Shown piece by piece: positions 45,601-60,600 of a stretch of 64,000 nucleotides of DNA. The stretch is from Uloborus plumipes (taxonomy: Eukaryota > Arthropoda > Arachnida > Araneae > Uloboridae). Position numbers and translations under genes: made by a program. The stretch lies in contig JAXGGA010002077.1 of assembly GCA_038373865.1 (NCBI GenBank), positions 1 to 64,000 of the forward strand, written 5' to 3'. Every line of letters begins with the position of its first letter. The first letter of the stretch is position 1. Below the pieces are notes generated by a model that worked only from the letters and a program-made list of their open reading frames with translations, was not told the DNA's origin and searched no databases.

Positions 45601-48600
45601 ATATATGCTGAAAGAGGAAAAAAAGCTATAAGAATAAAATAAGCTCATTATCTAGTTGATAATCAATGTAGCTACTTGTGGAGAGGTGGAAGCGACTTAA
45701 TCAGACTTGAATGACTGCTGCATGCACTGATCACGTAATGAGACATGCACATTGCTAACAAATGTTAAAATGTTTCAAAATTTTACTCCTTGCTCAGATT
45801 TCCAGATTTAAAATAATTTTTAGGAAGAAATTTCTAAAATTTCCACTAGAGAGATATTTCTAACTGATAAAGTGATGACTACAGAAGTGTTTGAAGAAAG
45901 AAAATAAACCAATTTCTCTTAGCTTGCAACATAAATGACTTTCAAAGGATCAAAGGATTTTCATTTAATTAGGAATTCAGACAATGGGAAAAAAAGTTAA
46001 CGAAAAAAATGATAATAATAAAGGTTTTACAATGCTAAAAACAAAATCTTTATTCCTCACACTCATAAAATATTGTAACGGGTTCATCTCTAAATGCTTT
46101 ACTTTTTTAATGCCTTTATATTAACTGCATTTGTAAAATACGATATGTTAAAACTAGCAAACAAAATTAAGAAGAAAAGATAACAGTGCATACTTCCAGT
46201 ATTTCTTTGTTTTTATTTGGACAAGCACCATCACGTAGAACTTTAATAGCAACAGGGATCTTCACATTTTCACCTTCAGGAACCCATACACCCTACAAAA
46301 AGGCAAAAAAAAAGCATAAATACCTGTTTTTGCTATGTGGAAAATGACAATCAAAACTGTAAAGTTTAAATAGCAATTTTTAGAAAATTTCTCATCCACA
46401 TTTTTTGACACTTAACATACTTTTAATTAAAAAAAATTAGTTTTAATAATTTGAAAATATTCACATTAAAGAAAATGAAAAAAACCTCAGTTCTTTTGAA
46501 AACTGCATAAAAGAGAAGCTGTGAACAGATCGAGACAGGAAACAACAGAAGTAAAAGCTACATTTATTCGTTATTTTACTACAGCACTATATGATATAAA
46601 AAAAATACATATTTCATAGAATTTTAGTTAATCTATTGGACAATATTGAATGAATCAGACTGATGTAAGCAAAATTTAAAGATTAAAAGAAAGACTTTTT
46701 TTAAATTAAAACAGGAAAACAAAGTTGAAAAAGAGGACAATAACGATGAATTACTTTTATCATTACTCATTTGTAGTTAAAGAATGGTTTATGTATTTGT
46801 AACAAAATTTGAAAAACATATGACAGTAACAACAAAATTTGTACTGGAGAAGTACGCCTACACCTATACAAAGGTGACATTTAATAAGAAAACCAACGTG
46901 CATCAATATCGTAATTATTACTTCTTTATTCAAAAACTGGATGAAGTACTGTAACGTTGATCAGAAGGCTAAAATTTCTCACCTTGTAGACTGTACCAAA
47001 TGCTCCATAACCTAATATGCCTCCCTTTCTCAGCTCGGCCTCTTTCACGATGCGCAATTTGGCTAAATTTGGTTTCACATTAGTAGGTTTTAATGGCTCA
47101 TTATCTTCGAACCCACTCATGCGCTGAAAGAAAAAAAGCAGTTAGAAACTATTGCCATAATAAGCATTACAAATTTCAGAAATGTTTCATTTTACGATTT
47201 AATTTCTTAGAGAGCTAAACATCCGAACTTAAAATTAGTTTTTTAAATAAGGTATGAAATTCAATTAAACATTTCTGTGTAATAAAATAGAAAATGAATA
47301 CTGTTATGATTATATTATGTATGTCAAGAGTGGCAACTGCTGAGCAAGTACATATTATGTATATTAGGTATGGCCAACAGGGGATCTAAGAAAAGATGGA
47401 GTTGGAACAAGAATGATTATGTGATGAATAAAAATATTTCTTTTTACTTTGTGTGATTAAATATCTATTCTATAAATCACTGCTTATACAATACAAATAT
47501 CACACTTCAGCATTTTATTTTTTTTTTTACTTTTCAAGTGAAGCATATATAAAGCAAGCAATGCCACTTACCATAGTCATCATCATGGTGTTTTCTTTTG
47601 TTTTGACTCTTTGCATCCATTGATAGCCGAAAACTCCTAAAAACACTGCCAATAACACCACACAACCTACAACACCTCCTAGTATTGCTGGAATATGCTC
47701 TTCCTCACTAAAATTAGAAGAATTACAATTAGAACTTTCAACAGTAAACTAAAAAAACTCTAAGAAATTCACACATACACAACTGTAAAGTTTAAATTAA
47801 AATGCATACAAAATAATCAAATGATATTTTTTATGACTAAAGAGATTTGCTTGCAGTCCAAAGATTTTAAATCCAACAAAAGAAAGAGAGAAATAAGATC
47901 ACAAAAACAGTTCATAAAACGAGAATCTTTTCACAATCCACCAGTTATGTTTAAAGTGTGCATAGATGAAGTACGATAAAATCAAAATTCAAAATCTGCA
48001 TTTCATTAAAGTGATGAAGCATTGAAGAAAGAATTTATTACTTATATGTGTAAATAAAGCATATAATCCTATTGAACAAAACAGAAAACACAAATTAATG
48101 TTTACCAGTTAGAATCTAATTCAAAATATTTTACAATTTTTGTTTAATCAGCCGGGCGTATCTATTTTTTATAAAACCAAGATAATGTGGAGTAACATTT
48201 CTCATTTAAACCTAGTACTTCTAAAGCTTAATAAAATTAAATACTATTTGATTTGAAATCACTATCTACTTTACCAATTAGATGTTGATACATTTTTAAT
48301 GGGTTAATTCTACTAATAAAGACATAAGTAACAACACTTTAACAACTTCATCTACAATCACTGCTGAGCTTTTTTAATAGGATAGAATGTTGAAATGTTT
48401 AGAAACAATTTATTCCTGTTAGGGCTTGAGACAATTGAAAAATAATGAGTGTTTAAAATACAAGTATTAACTATGATTCTTCAAAGAAAACAAATGCCAA
48501 GCAGTATGCAGGAGCACATTTAAGATAGAGACAGGAGTGCCATAAATGTAAATTTATTGGAGGGGAAAGGATCTCAGTTTGCCAAATAAAGCTCTGAATT

Positions 48601-51600
48601 TTAGCGAGTGATACAATGCAAGCATGAACATGTATTTAGATCCAATGAGACATCAGCACTCACTAAAATAAATTAATTTAAAAAGAGCCTCCTTTCCATG
48701 AGCACTTGATAACTTCCCTTTTATTTTTGGCATAGACAATGTAAAAATGAATACCTATCATTTGCATTAAAATTTTGGTACAAAAGAGTAAATGAAAATC
48801 AGTAATTCTACTGAAGTTAAAACTTGAGCACAAAAATTAAATGAACAGTATGTATTATAAACAATAGATAAACTCACTCAGAAATGTTTAATTTCACCTA
48901 TTTAATTAGAAAATGTTCAAAACTCACAAACAAAGTTGAGATTGTTAAGAAATTCATTTTAAAAGAAAGAAATTACTTACATTCCATGGTATGACACTGA
49001 AATAGGATCATCATCTGAGCAATAAGGATCTTCCATGTTGTCATCAAAAACTTTATATGGTTTTTCAGGTGGACAGGAAGCAGTGCAGTTAAACTAGAAG
49101 ACAGAGTGGGCATTTAAGCACTTTAATGTAAAATAATACTACACACTCAAATATTCAAAGAAATAATTTTGGCATTTAAAAGGAAAAAAATGATGGTCTG
49201 GAAATTGAATGCTAAGAAACAAAGACAAAATATTCTAGCAACCACATTTGGAGTTAATTGACTTTAGTTTAATTTATAATTTAAAAAACTTACACATTTA
49301 TGAGTCAAGTTATTACCACCTCAAAGTACCTCTTAATTCGTTTCTTGCAGCCATTGAATATTTTATGCCTCTTATACGGAAAATTGCCGACACCAACCTC
49401 TCAATACGTTTTTATTAGTTACTGTTAGCAGTTACCCAAATTTTACGGTAGCAACAGATATCTATTAGCAAATTTTAATGAAAATCATTTTAAACTACTA
49501 AAATATGCAAGTTAGAATATTAATAAAGCACCTAGAATTTAGTGGAACCTTGAACTTTCAAGAACTTTGACTTTCGAGACTCTACTATATATGAGTAGGT
49601 GTATGATTTAATATTTTGACTTATTTTTATATGATGTAATAACCTGAGTAGCTTTCACCAAGTTAGCACTGAATCAGGGTTTTGCTGAAGATAAGCATAT
49701 AAATGCGTCAAGCAGCCTGTGCGTAAACTATTGCACTATAACTTACCAAGGTTTTATTGGAGGAATGATACACTCGGTAATTACGGCAAGCAGAGCAGTC
49801 TGTGCTTGTAGGTCCATAGCAGCCTCTACATTCTTCAGCACACTTCACGCAATGGTAGTTAGTATTATCAGGGTAGTGATCTCTCGGGCAGCTGTCTTCA
49901 CACTGTTCGCCAGCACTATATTTCAAGCAATCACAGACGGAGATGTGAATGCCATAAGCTGTACAGTTTTTGCACCGATGATGACATTTACGACAAACCT
50001 AAAAATAAAGAAAGTTTTCTTTATACTAACGGCATGAATGAAAAAACACTTCTATTTCGACTTTGATATAATTGTATTATAAAATATCATTTTGCCGTGC
50101 TAAGCACAAAAGTCGTATCTGCACTTTTTAACAAAATTGAGTTACTGTCACCAGGTGGTTCTTTGCAACTTATTTTATCCAAATGCACAGTTTTGTGGCT
50201 ATTAGAGAACAGAAAATGTATTTCAAAAAATGCTGAAAAAGTACCTTCTGAATCAAATACATGGGGATGCAGAGCTTTAAACAGTAATATCTCAGTTTGA
50301 AATCATCTGCAGATACCACTTTTTGCGCTTCAGCATAATCATAAGTTGTAAAGTAAGACCTATCAAATAACTTAGCAAGAAGAAAGAAACTGATCAGCTA
50401 TAATTTTTTAAGACAAAAGATAGTTACGGTAATTTCACACATACTGTGAAATTACTACAGAAAAAAATTAATTTAATATTTTTAAAAAGTAACTTACTGA
50501 TTTTCCAGTCAAAGACTTCATGATCCCTTCTTCGTGTGGACCACTATACTCTTGATAAAATCCATCTGGACATGGTTCTTCTGCTTTCAAACATTGTTCC
50601 TGAAAGAATTACAAACCAAATATATTACATACAAAGGCCATTTAGTTCAACTTATTATTTTAAGTATGATGATTTAATATTTGTTTCTAGACAGAATTTT
50701 TTGGAATAAATTAATATTTTGACACTGTTATTTCTCTACCATCAAAATATAGTATTTAGTGAAACAAAGCTACTGAAGTGTACAAACAAACTAAGATTGA
50801 TGCATTCATTTCTCTAACTAAAAAAATGGATCCATTATTTCCACAAAATATGACATAGTCTGTGCTTTCATGCCACTCAAATAGTTTGGATACCCCCCCC
50901 CCCCTCTTAGTACAATCGTCAAACAAATATCACTCCTTCAACTCAATTTTTCTACCTAATTTTGATTCTTAATAACGGTATGAATACTCTTCACTGATAA
51001 CTATTTTCATGCCAAAAACTAATTGATTGCAAAGGAATGCAACAAATAATAATGATCTTCACTTTATTAGGGAGGCGGAGACATCAAATCTTTTAGTTAT
51101 GAAAATTGTAATTGAGGCAGAACTTCCAAAGATAAGCATTTTGTATCAGGGCGTGATACTATAATTGTTTCAGTGAAATGGAACAACTGTGGAAGCACTG
51201 CATTATTGAATATAACTTACCACAATGTTAGGGTCATAAGCACTGACGATTGCTTTATCACAAGAATTACAGCCACCAGGACCTACAGTATTTCTAGGAC
51301 CAGTACATCTAAGGAAAAATAAAAGTACAATGTAAAGAAAAATGTGGATACAGTTACAAAAAATATATATTATCTGCAGAAAGAAGCTAGTTGACTCAGG
51401 CCCCTATATGACTCACAGTAATTGAAAGACCTTTGACGTACATGTATATAAATGCTTCTCCAAAAAGCTTACATGCATTTAATTCCAGTCCTAGTGCAGT
51501 ACACTCTCAATCAATCGCGAATTGGGTGGCATGGGTATTGCAGATAACGAAACTTGCGGATAATCCAAAAAAAAAAAGCATAAAGTAAGGGGTAAAGAAG

Positions 51601-54600
51601 ATAAAAAATGTCATTTGCTTCAAAATAATTGCATTTCAAATGTAAAAACAGTGACGATAGGTACAGCATGAAAAATTATTTGTATTTGAGGTTCTCAAGC
51701 ATATAAAATCTCTTAAGTTAACTAAGTTTCTACATGAATAAAGTTAACTAAGATTTTTTTCCCCAAGACCCTTGCGGATAATCCGCTCGCGGATGATTGA
51801 AAGTGTACTCTGTACCTTGATATCAATAAACAGCTCATTTTGTTACTCAGTGAGGTCACTAATAAGTCAATCAAAAATTCAAAGGGGATAAGTTAATAGG
51901 CTTGAAAAACATTGGGTTCCAGGTGACACCTGTATGAGGGTGTCACTTGGTATGGGCAACAAGCCCTACATTTCCTAGTGACACTAAAAAAATTTAAAAA
52001 TGCATCACCATTATTTCAAGAAGCTAAAGAAGTAATTCAAAATGTTTTAAAAGGCAGAGAAACTTCTGCCGCAAATATATGTGAAACTTCAAAAAATTGC
52101 AGAACTCACCCATTTACACAGTTGTCATGACATGGCATACATTCTCTGTTTTCATTGTATTTACTGATTGGACATTGGCTGACACAATACGGACCATCCC
52201 TTGCATTCCGACACTGAGTGCAGTTACTGGGTCCCTATGAAATTCATAACTAAATTTTAGCATTTACTCATTTACAACAATAAACATAAGTTTTAGATTT
52301 ACTCAAATGTTTATCAAAAGTATGAATTGGATACTAAATTTTATTTTATAAAAAAAATAAAGCTTAGAGAAAAACTTGCAGAATCAAAACTATATGTTCT
52401 GCACTAATTTGCATAACTTTGACATTTAAAATCAATGGTTATTTTTTTCTATAAAGCAATTTATCATCTAAAAACCATTAGAATCAACAGAAATTCAAAA
52501 CTATTCTAAATTTTAACTGAAGTTTTATGTATTTGGGGTTGGTCACTAAAATTTAAATGGAAAGCGGATGCCTACAATCGCATTTAGTGAATATGCACAA
52601 TCTGCATTTAAAAATTGTAGTTCAACCGAAGTTAATGTCAGTTAAATATGTACTTCACAATCATTTAGCTACACTCATAGATATTAACGATGTATTACTT
52701 TTGCATAAAAAAGTAGTGACAATAAATTGCAGTTATGCTAGTGTTTTTTAAAAGATAAAAAGATAAGAGATTTAATTAAAGCTGTTAATGATTAAATATC
52801 ATTATATAAAGAACAAAAAGCTGTACTTATTTTCAAAACAACTTATATTACTTACTGGACCAAGACATTCACCCAAACATTCTTCATCACAAAACTCACA
52901 GATTTTATTGCCTGCATCATAAATCCTAAGAAATGAAAAAGTTACATACAAATTACTCATTTGAAAATATTATTTGAAATTTCACAAGATTACTTGAGCA
53001 TATTTCAACATCATAGCTGCCAATGTTAAATGATAAAAATTAAGGTAACTTATGCATAATATTTGAGAAACTTTGCATAGCAAAAGTTCATGATAAATGT
53101 TAAGGAAGTGTAAAATGGTTTAATTTAAGTAGGGATTTCTTAAATCAGGACTGTTAGCACCCAAAATCAACAATATTTAGGCTTTCTAAAAATGTTTTAA
53201 AAGACGTGTTAAGTTTGTTTTCTCACTTTATCTATGATAATGAGAATTCATGGCAACAAGTAAAACCTTAAAAGTTTCAGAAAAAAATTAGAAATGTTCA
53301 ACCATATTTTTGGGGGAGATAAATATTTTGAAAGAAAGAAAATGAAAATAAAATGTTGCTAAAATGATTGAACATATACAATATTCATACTTGTGTATGA
53401 ATAGATTTGGTTTATGGGATCGGGACTGCTTCACTACAGGGGTTGTTCCCACCCTCTATACAAAGAACATCCCCCACCCCCCATCCACACTTTTACAAGA
53501 TACTGGATTTTTTTAAATATGAAACTTCGGGAGACATGAATATCTTATTGGAGAAGTCATCAAAATTTGGGAGCCTTACAAATAAATCCAAAGAGGCAAT
53601 ATGATTACTTGCTATTTCAATAACTGCATGTATATTTCACACAAAAAAAAATTGCAACACAAACATTTTTGAAGCAAGTTTTAACTAATTTGAAAACTAA
53701 TAAAAAAAATTAATTTAATACTGGGGGGGGGGGGAATTAAGCTTTCACTTCACCCATAAAATACACAGCTAGCTAATCCTCCAAGCAACTAATAAGCATT
53801 AGAATGAGAGGCATGCAGTTTTTTGCAGAAAATTGTTTATATCTCAAATTCAGTTGCTTACCCTCGTGTTGTATTGCAGCCATGTATGCATGTCTCCTTT
53901 AACTTATATGATTTACATGAAAGACATTCATCTGGACCAGATCCCCAACATCCATCAGTTGAACACTGCTCATGACATGTTAAACCTTCGTTAACTGTAA
54001 AAAAAAACACAGTTAATTTTTATATTAACTCTTCCAAACAATACAAAACATTCCATATTTTTTAAATGAAGTCTTAAAATTGATTTGCAGATAACAGTGT
54101 TTTTAAATGCACTGCTTGTTTTACTAAACAACATTCAGTCATAATAAATCAACATAAGTAAAATAATTATATATCCATCAATGTTATAAGATAGATGCTT
54201 AAAGCGCTTAATTTTGTTAAAAGCAAGATCGTATTCTCACAACATTTAACTTATTTAAAATGTCACATTAAAGTTTTTTAAAAAATTAAACACTATAAAA
54301 AACAAAATTGACAAGCTATATTAAAAAGAGGGAAGAAAAATACATACGACACAGGTCATCTTTGGCATTTCTGTGCAATAAAATAGTTCCAGAACTAGAT
54401 TTCGTTAGTTGCTGCCAATCAATTTTACTGGCAAAGCAAAGGTTAGGGTTTTCTAAAATAGCAACACCACCAGACCTTACTTTGTTCAAAGAGCGAAGAT
54501 TTAAACTCTGAAGGGAAGTTTTTACAATATATAAAGCAGCATTCAACCTAGAAACAGAATAGAACAAATTAAGCAACTTATTTCTTCCAATTATTATTAA

Positions 54601-57600
54601 TGTATGAACTTTATTTATTTATAACAAGTTTATAAAAGTGAGATAATACAGCTGTATACCAGAAATCTTTGGCAACCGTTTTGATTTTATAGGTAGTATA
54701 TCCAACTTTTTTTTTTCCCTGATACAATATCCAAACCGGTACATATTTTGCCTTCCAAACAATTACGACAAAAGTCTAACTGATATACAGCAGCAGAAAT
54801 AGTATTTAAACCTCTACCAAAGCTTTGAGTAATGGTCCCAATGTAAACATGAGGCTAACAAAAATATTATTATTTTTTTAAATTATATGCTGATAGCATT
54901 TCCATGCTAAAAAAAAGCTTTTAATTTTAAATTCTAATAATTTTTATCTTTCAATATCAAATTTGTCTCTCAAGATGAAAACTAACAAAATTATTATCAT
55001 TTAAAAATTTTTCATACCACTTTCAGTAGTTATTTTTAAAACCCAAGGAACGTAATTGGAACAAAAATAAATATTCAAACCATATTAGCCAATAATATTT
55101 GTTATTGGCCTTTTTATACTGATTAAATGTTAAGACTAAAAATCTAAATAAAATTTTCTCAATTGTTTTCCTGAATACAGTAAAATTGAATAAAATCTGT
55201 TATGAAAGTTCAAATTTACTACTAAATAGGTATTTTAAGAAAGAGAAAATGAAATATACAACATTTATTAAAAAAAAAAAAAAAAACCTTAAACTAACTT
55301 ACTCAGTTAGTTGCCGTCCATCAATTATTTCCAAATTTCGGAAATAAGATAGATTTCGAAAATCAGGATGGGACGCTTGAATGTTCATGTATCCTGTTAT
55401 TTCTTTAAGAGTTGAAAATACTTCTAATCGACTAGGATGCATTTCTGGGTATCTTTCCCCAAATGTAAAACTAAAATTAAATAAGGATTATAAGAATTAC
55501 AGACAAAAAACTTTGACTTATAGAATACCTTTTAAGATAAATATATAAATAAATAAATCCACTTGAAAACAGATTTTTTTTCTTTTCCATATTATATGAT
55601 GACTAGTAAACCAGTAAAGTAATGTATAAAATCAACAATATGTAGAAATGATTACTTACGTATAACAAAATGTAGTAAAAACTAGTTCATTTCATTTTGT
55701 TTAGTCATTTATTGAAATAAATAAATAAATGAAATTGTTAATATTACTTTTTGAACTATGTTTCAATACACTCTTAAAAATAACTATTATAAATTTTTAG
55801 GATAAGCTACATAACAAAATTACAACATTGAAATTACACACATGTGATTTAAAGTTACAAAGAACCTATCTTTCAATATAAAAAGGGGGGAGGGGACTCA
55901 TGGATGAAAAAGCATTTGACAAAAGCTTTTGTAAGGCATCTTTAAAAGCTTTTGCATAACTTTGTCTACAATCTAGAGTGAATTAGTTTAACTTGGGTAC
56001 AAACAATTACTTTTGTTAAATTTAAACAAAATAAGTGAGGTAGCCATATAGTCTTCAGAATTTATTTTCATACTTAGTCTGAATTCTGTCTAATGTATCA
56101 AAATTCATTAATTATCTTTTACCCAAAACAGTAAAAGAGTCGGCTGAGGTCTAGTGAGTTCCCATAAAATTAAATCCTACTTGTGAATCCTACTTTGTTA
56201 ATAAAACACACAGAAACAAAAACATAAAAGTATACATTTTCTGCTATCTAAAAACATACACAGTTAAAGAGAAACAGTTTCATTATAATTTGTAAACAGC
56301 ATATATTTAAATCTTACTTTGGATAAACTTGTTGAAACCCAGCAAATGTTTGATCTAATATGGTTAGGGATCCTTCAATGACAGTGCAAGCTTCAAAAGT
56401 ATCAATATTCCCAGCATGAACCACTTCCACCCCTTGGCAATCTGTTCAAAAGATGGCACACTTTAAAATCAAGAAAGTTAAAATATTCAAAGTTGTTTGA
56501 CTACTGTGTCGTGCTCAATGACTTAGCAGTCAAATAACATGACAAATATTTTAACCAAAGTGATGTCAATTGTGTGCATAGACATGATATAATTCCTTTT
56601 GTTTTTCAGTAAGTTTCTAAAAATAAGTTGAGTTTGAAACTAAGAGATGATTAGTTTGCTATCCCTCCCTCCCTCAACTATTCCTTCACACATTCATGTA
56701 AATGTGCTTTCAGTCTACTGCAAAATAGTTAAGAGTCTGTAGTGAAATTCAAAAAATAATGACATGTAAACTAAAAATATTAACTTCACACACATTTTTA
56801 CACATCTTAAATGCTAAGAAATACATAATTGAATGCGTATATTTGCTAGTTCAAAAGTTTACAATTTTTGCAAATACATTATACATTAGAACAAAAATTG
56901 AATAATTTAAAAGCAAATTTATACGTTAGTACAAATAATAACAAAAAAAATTTTCTTTCAAACTGCTAACTATGAAACTAAACATACTACTTTCTCACAA
57001 ACATAAAATGTCTTAACTGTTAAAAAATGTATATTTACTTGTAAGTTGGTAATTTTTTTAAATATATAGTACATTAAAAAGAAAATTCAGAAGTCGAAAT
57101 ATAATTTAAGTTCACTAAAATTATGTAATAGAGTGACACAAAAGAGAAGAGTTTTTCTTGCTTGACAACAATTTCCAGCAAATAAAAATATCAAAGTACT
57201 TTTTGGGCATGGTCCATCACAAGGAACACACTCTCCATCGACAGCTTTCTTTGTTTCAGGGCAAGATCTCACACAAGCTCCACTGTCTCGTAATAAATGT
57301 TCTAGAAAATAAAGTAAAGATTAGTCCAAACTTAATAGATTATCTAAAAAAGTTTAGTCAAATAAAATTACGAATTGGACATTCAGGTACCTGTTATAGA
57401 CAGGGTATCTGCTCGACCTGGACTTTTCAAATCCATGACTTTCCCTGACTTTTGCGAACAATTTTCCATGACTTACGATTTTAACTATTTCATTTGACGC
57501 TGACATCAAAATAGAGCATAAATATCAATATAGGATGTAAGACAGTGTATTTTTGCTTTTCGAGAATATTCTTTTTTTTTTTCGGCTATGCAAATAATTC

Positions 57601-60600
57601 TAAACCAAAGCTAAAAAAAGAACTTAAATAGCTATATCTGAAACAGATCATGTGCAACAATTTATTGATACAAAAAAATGAGTACAAGGATTTAGCAACA
57701 TTTAAAAGCCAAAACAACTTACTATCCCCCAAAGCAGAAGTATGAAAGAGTGAAATTCAAATTAAATAAATGCGTCACATGCTCTATTGTCTCGCTTTAT
57801 TGTCAGTCAGGTGACAAAATCCGCGCACATGCAGTTACGGAAAATTCGCCGCTCACGGGTTTCAACGTTGAGTATTCATCTGATTGGTCAACACAATGCA
57901 ACTTGTTTGAATCTGTTATTCACTAATCAGATTGCACCCAATACAAGGTTCCCCCACTATCTTGAAAATAAAATTCAAGTACTTTTTAAGGAGGTTTAAA
58001 AATTTTCCAGGAATTAACTTCTAAGGAAGAGTCTGCACAAAAATCAAGATTAATTTCAAAAGTGATGTAAATTTTGATGAACAGTACCGATTCTTTACAG
58101 ATTTAATATGAAAAACCTAAAAATCGTGAAATGTTTTTCATCAATATGAAAAACAAAATTTTAGGGAAAGATACATTGGATGCAATACTTTGGCTTAGTC
58201 AAGTGTAAATTCAAAGGAATGGTAAAAATGGTAGACACCAACATTTTCTATTTATTCAAGAATAAAAACAATCAGACAACAAATCTTTTTTTTTTTCCAT
58301 GAAGAAAATTTATAATTTCAGAATAAGACAAGGATCACCCTATTTTGCCAGTCTGTGCATGTAAAATGTTTTCTATTCTCCACCCCCCCTATTATTCTCT
58401 CTTCCCCCGTCCAAGAAAAAAAGGTGATTTTTTTTTTCTTTTGAAATTACAGCTTTTACTCGATTTTTTGGAACTCGAGGAAAAACGTGCCTGTATTTTG
58501 TAATTAAATAAACAAATGAAAAGTCAGCACTTTTTCTTTAAAAGTTCGGTGTTTTCTTAAAAACTATTAGAAACTAATAAATTGGAAGAGCTAAAATTTG
58601 AGTTCAAAAATAAATAAATTATTAAAATAAAATGAACAATGAGTGTATTTAACGTAGCACAATTTTTGAATTGCTTCAGAATATCAAAATAATTGAAGTA
58701 TTTACAGGATGCAAAAGGATTGAAATCTTGACAATGGCACGCCATACGCCATTTTCGACGAAGCACGTGCTCAATGTTAGAATGTCAACCAGAAAAAAAA
58801 ATCAGTTATACAAAACCCATTACACACGTATTTCTATCCCTGGTATTTCGAAAAAATGATCATGGAAGCAAAAAATTCGAAAAATAATTTTAATCCACCA
58901 GAAAAATCTAAATTTTGTTGAAAGAAAATCATTAAGATCCCAGAAAAAAAGTAATTTTCAGAAAAGCTCATGTTTAACTTGTTAAAGATATTCTATTGTA
59001 AAAAATCCAATCCTGACTATTCTATTTCTAAATTATTTTAAAAGTAAAGGGAAACGAAAAAGCGGCGCCTGACCGCGAACTTTCAAGGATTGCCAATTAT
59101 GCTCAAAATTAAAACTTCTCGAGGTATCTTTTTTTTTTTTTGTTATTATTATTTTCGTCCTAAAAAAAACGGCTCCCGATTTCGAAATCCGGACGATTGC
59201 CGATTTTTCGATGGACAAAATTTTTTGCAGGAGCACGATCGTAAACGTTCGAAGATCGCCGATTTTTCGGCACATTTTCAACGAAAAATAATACTTTTGG
59301 AGTTTTCAAGGACATTTCAAAATTTTCAAGGACTTTCCAGGGCCCTTGAAAGACCAAATTAAATTCAAGGACTTTTCAAAGCCGGGGGAGACTTGCAACA
59401 ACGAAGTAGAATGACGATGGATGTTTTTTTGTTCTTCCGAGATCGGGAGAAATAACAACCGGTTCTGAGCGCTAAAATCCATGATAAACAGTCAGTTTCC
59501 ATGACTTTTGGACATTTTTCGCTGAAATCCATGACTTTCCATGACCAATTTCGATCATATATAAAATCCATGACTTTCCCTGACTTTCCAGGTGCGCGGA
59601 CACCCTGTATAGAATAAAGACTGCTTATTGCAAATGTATTGTTGTTAAACTAACTTGTTGATATCTCACAAACTTATTTTTAAAGCTTCCATGTTCAATA
59701 AAGTGCATTGGTTGTGTTCATGCAGCAACTTTTGCAGTAATACTTATTTTTAAATTCATTTATCACTATGCCATTTTTTTATTAAATATGCTAAGTAGAA
59801 AAAAATTGAAAATTTCTAGCCAAAAAGAAAATGAAATGAAATAAAGAGGCATATTTTATTAGATTGATCTTTTAACACATCATAGAAAGAGTTTTTTCCT
59901 CATTTGATTAATAATGAAGTAATAAATAAACCAATTTTTACAAAATGAAAATAGTTTGGGGAAATTTATTAGTATTTCATAAAAAAACAAAGAAAAATTC
60001 TTAAAGAAAGCTATTTTAATATTTTCTAAAAGTTTTTGAAAGGCAAAATAAATACAGAAGTTAAGAAAAACCTTTGGTTTAGTAATTACATGTACAACAC
60101 TAAAATAAGAAAAAAGAGTAATAATTTACAATAGAGTGAAATATTGTACGCTATGATTACTAAGTAGATTGATTAACAAGCATTGTGAAACATATCACTA
60201 ATTGAAGGTCCAAATTAATTATTCATTATGATGCAGAAACCATTCAAACTCAACAATTTTGGCTCAGGTAACAAGTTATATAGTTTATATACATAAAGAA
60301 ATCAAATAGTAAACTAAGAGAGGTACACTAATTACTAAAATATGAATGAAACTCAATAAAATGTTATAAAAAATTAAATAGATTTAATTACCAGGGCAAT
60401 TTTTTACACACGTTGCTCCATAAGCATATTTGCCATCAGGATTGCTCTCCCACGAATAAGTAGCTGGATTGTATCGTCTCATAGGGGGGCACTCCTGCTT
60501 GCACACACCATTGTCATCGAAGTTCTTGCATGCCTGAAACACAGATGAAACTTGTAAATACTCAGGTTATGTGTCCTTTACTATAGATATACCATAAAAG

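Noticed and set aside
59033..59571. Several 65-90-codon frames on both strands
   Set aside because: They lie inside the 2.2-kb transposon, mirror its repeated CATGACTTTCC words, and match no domain.
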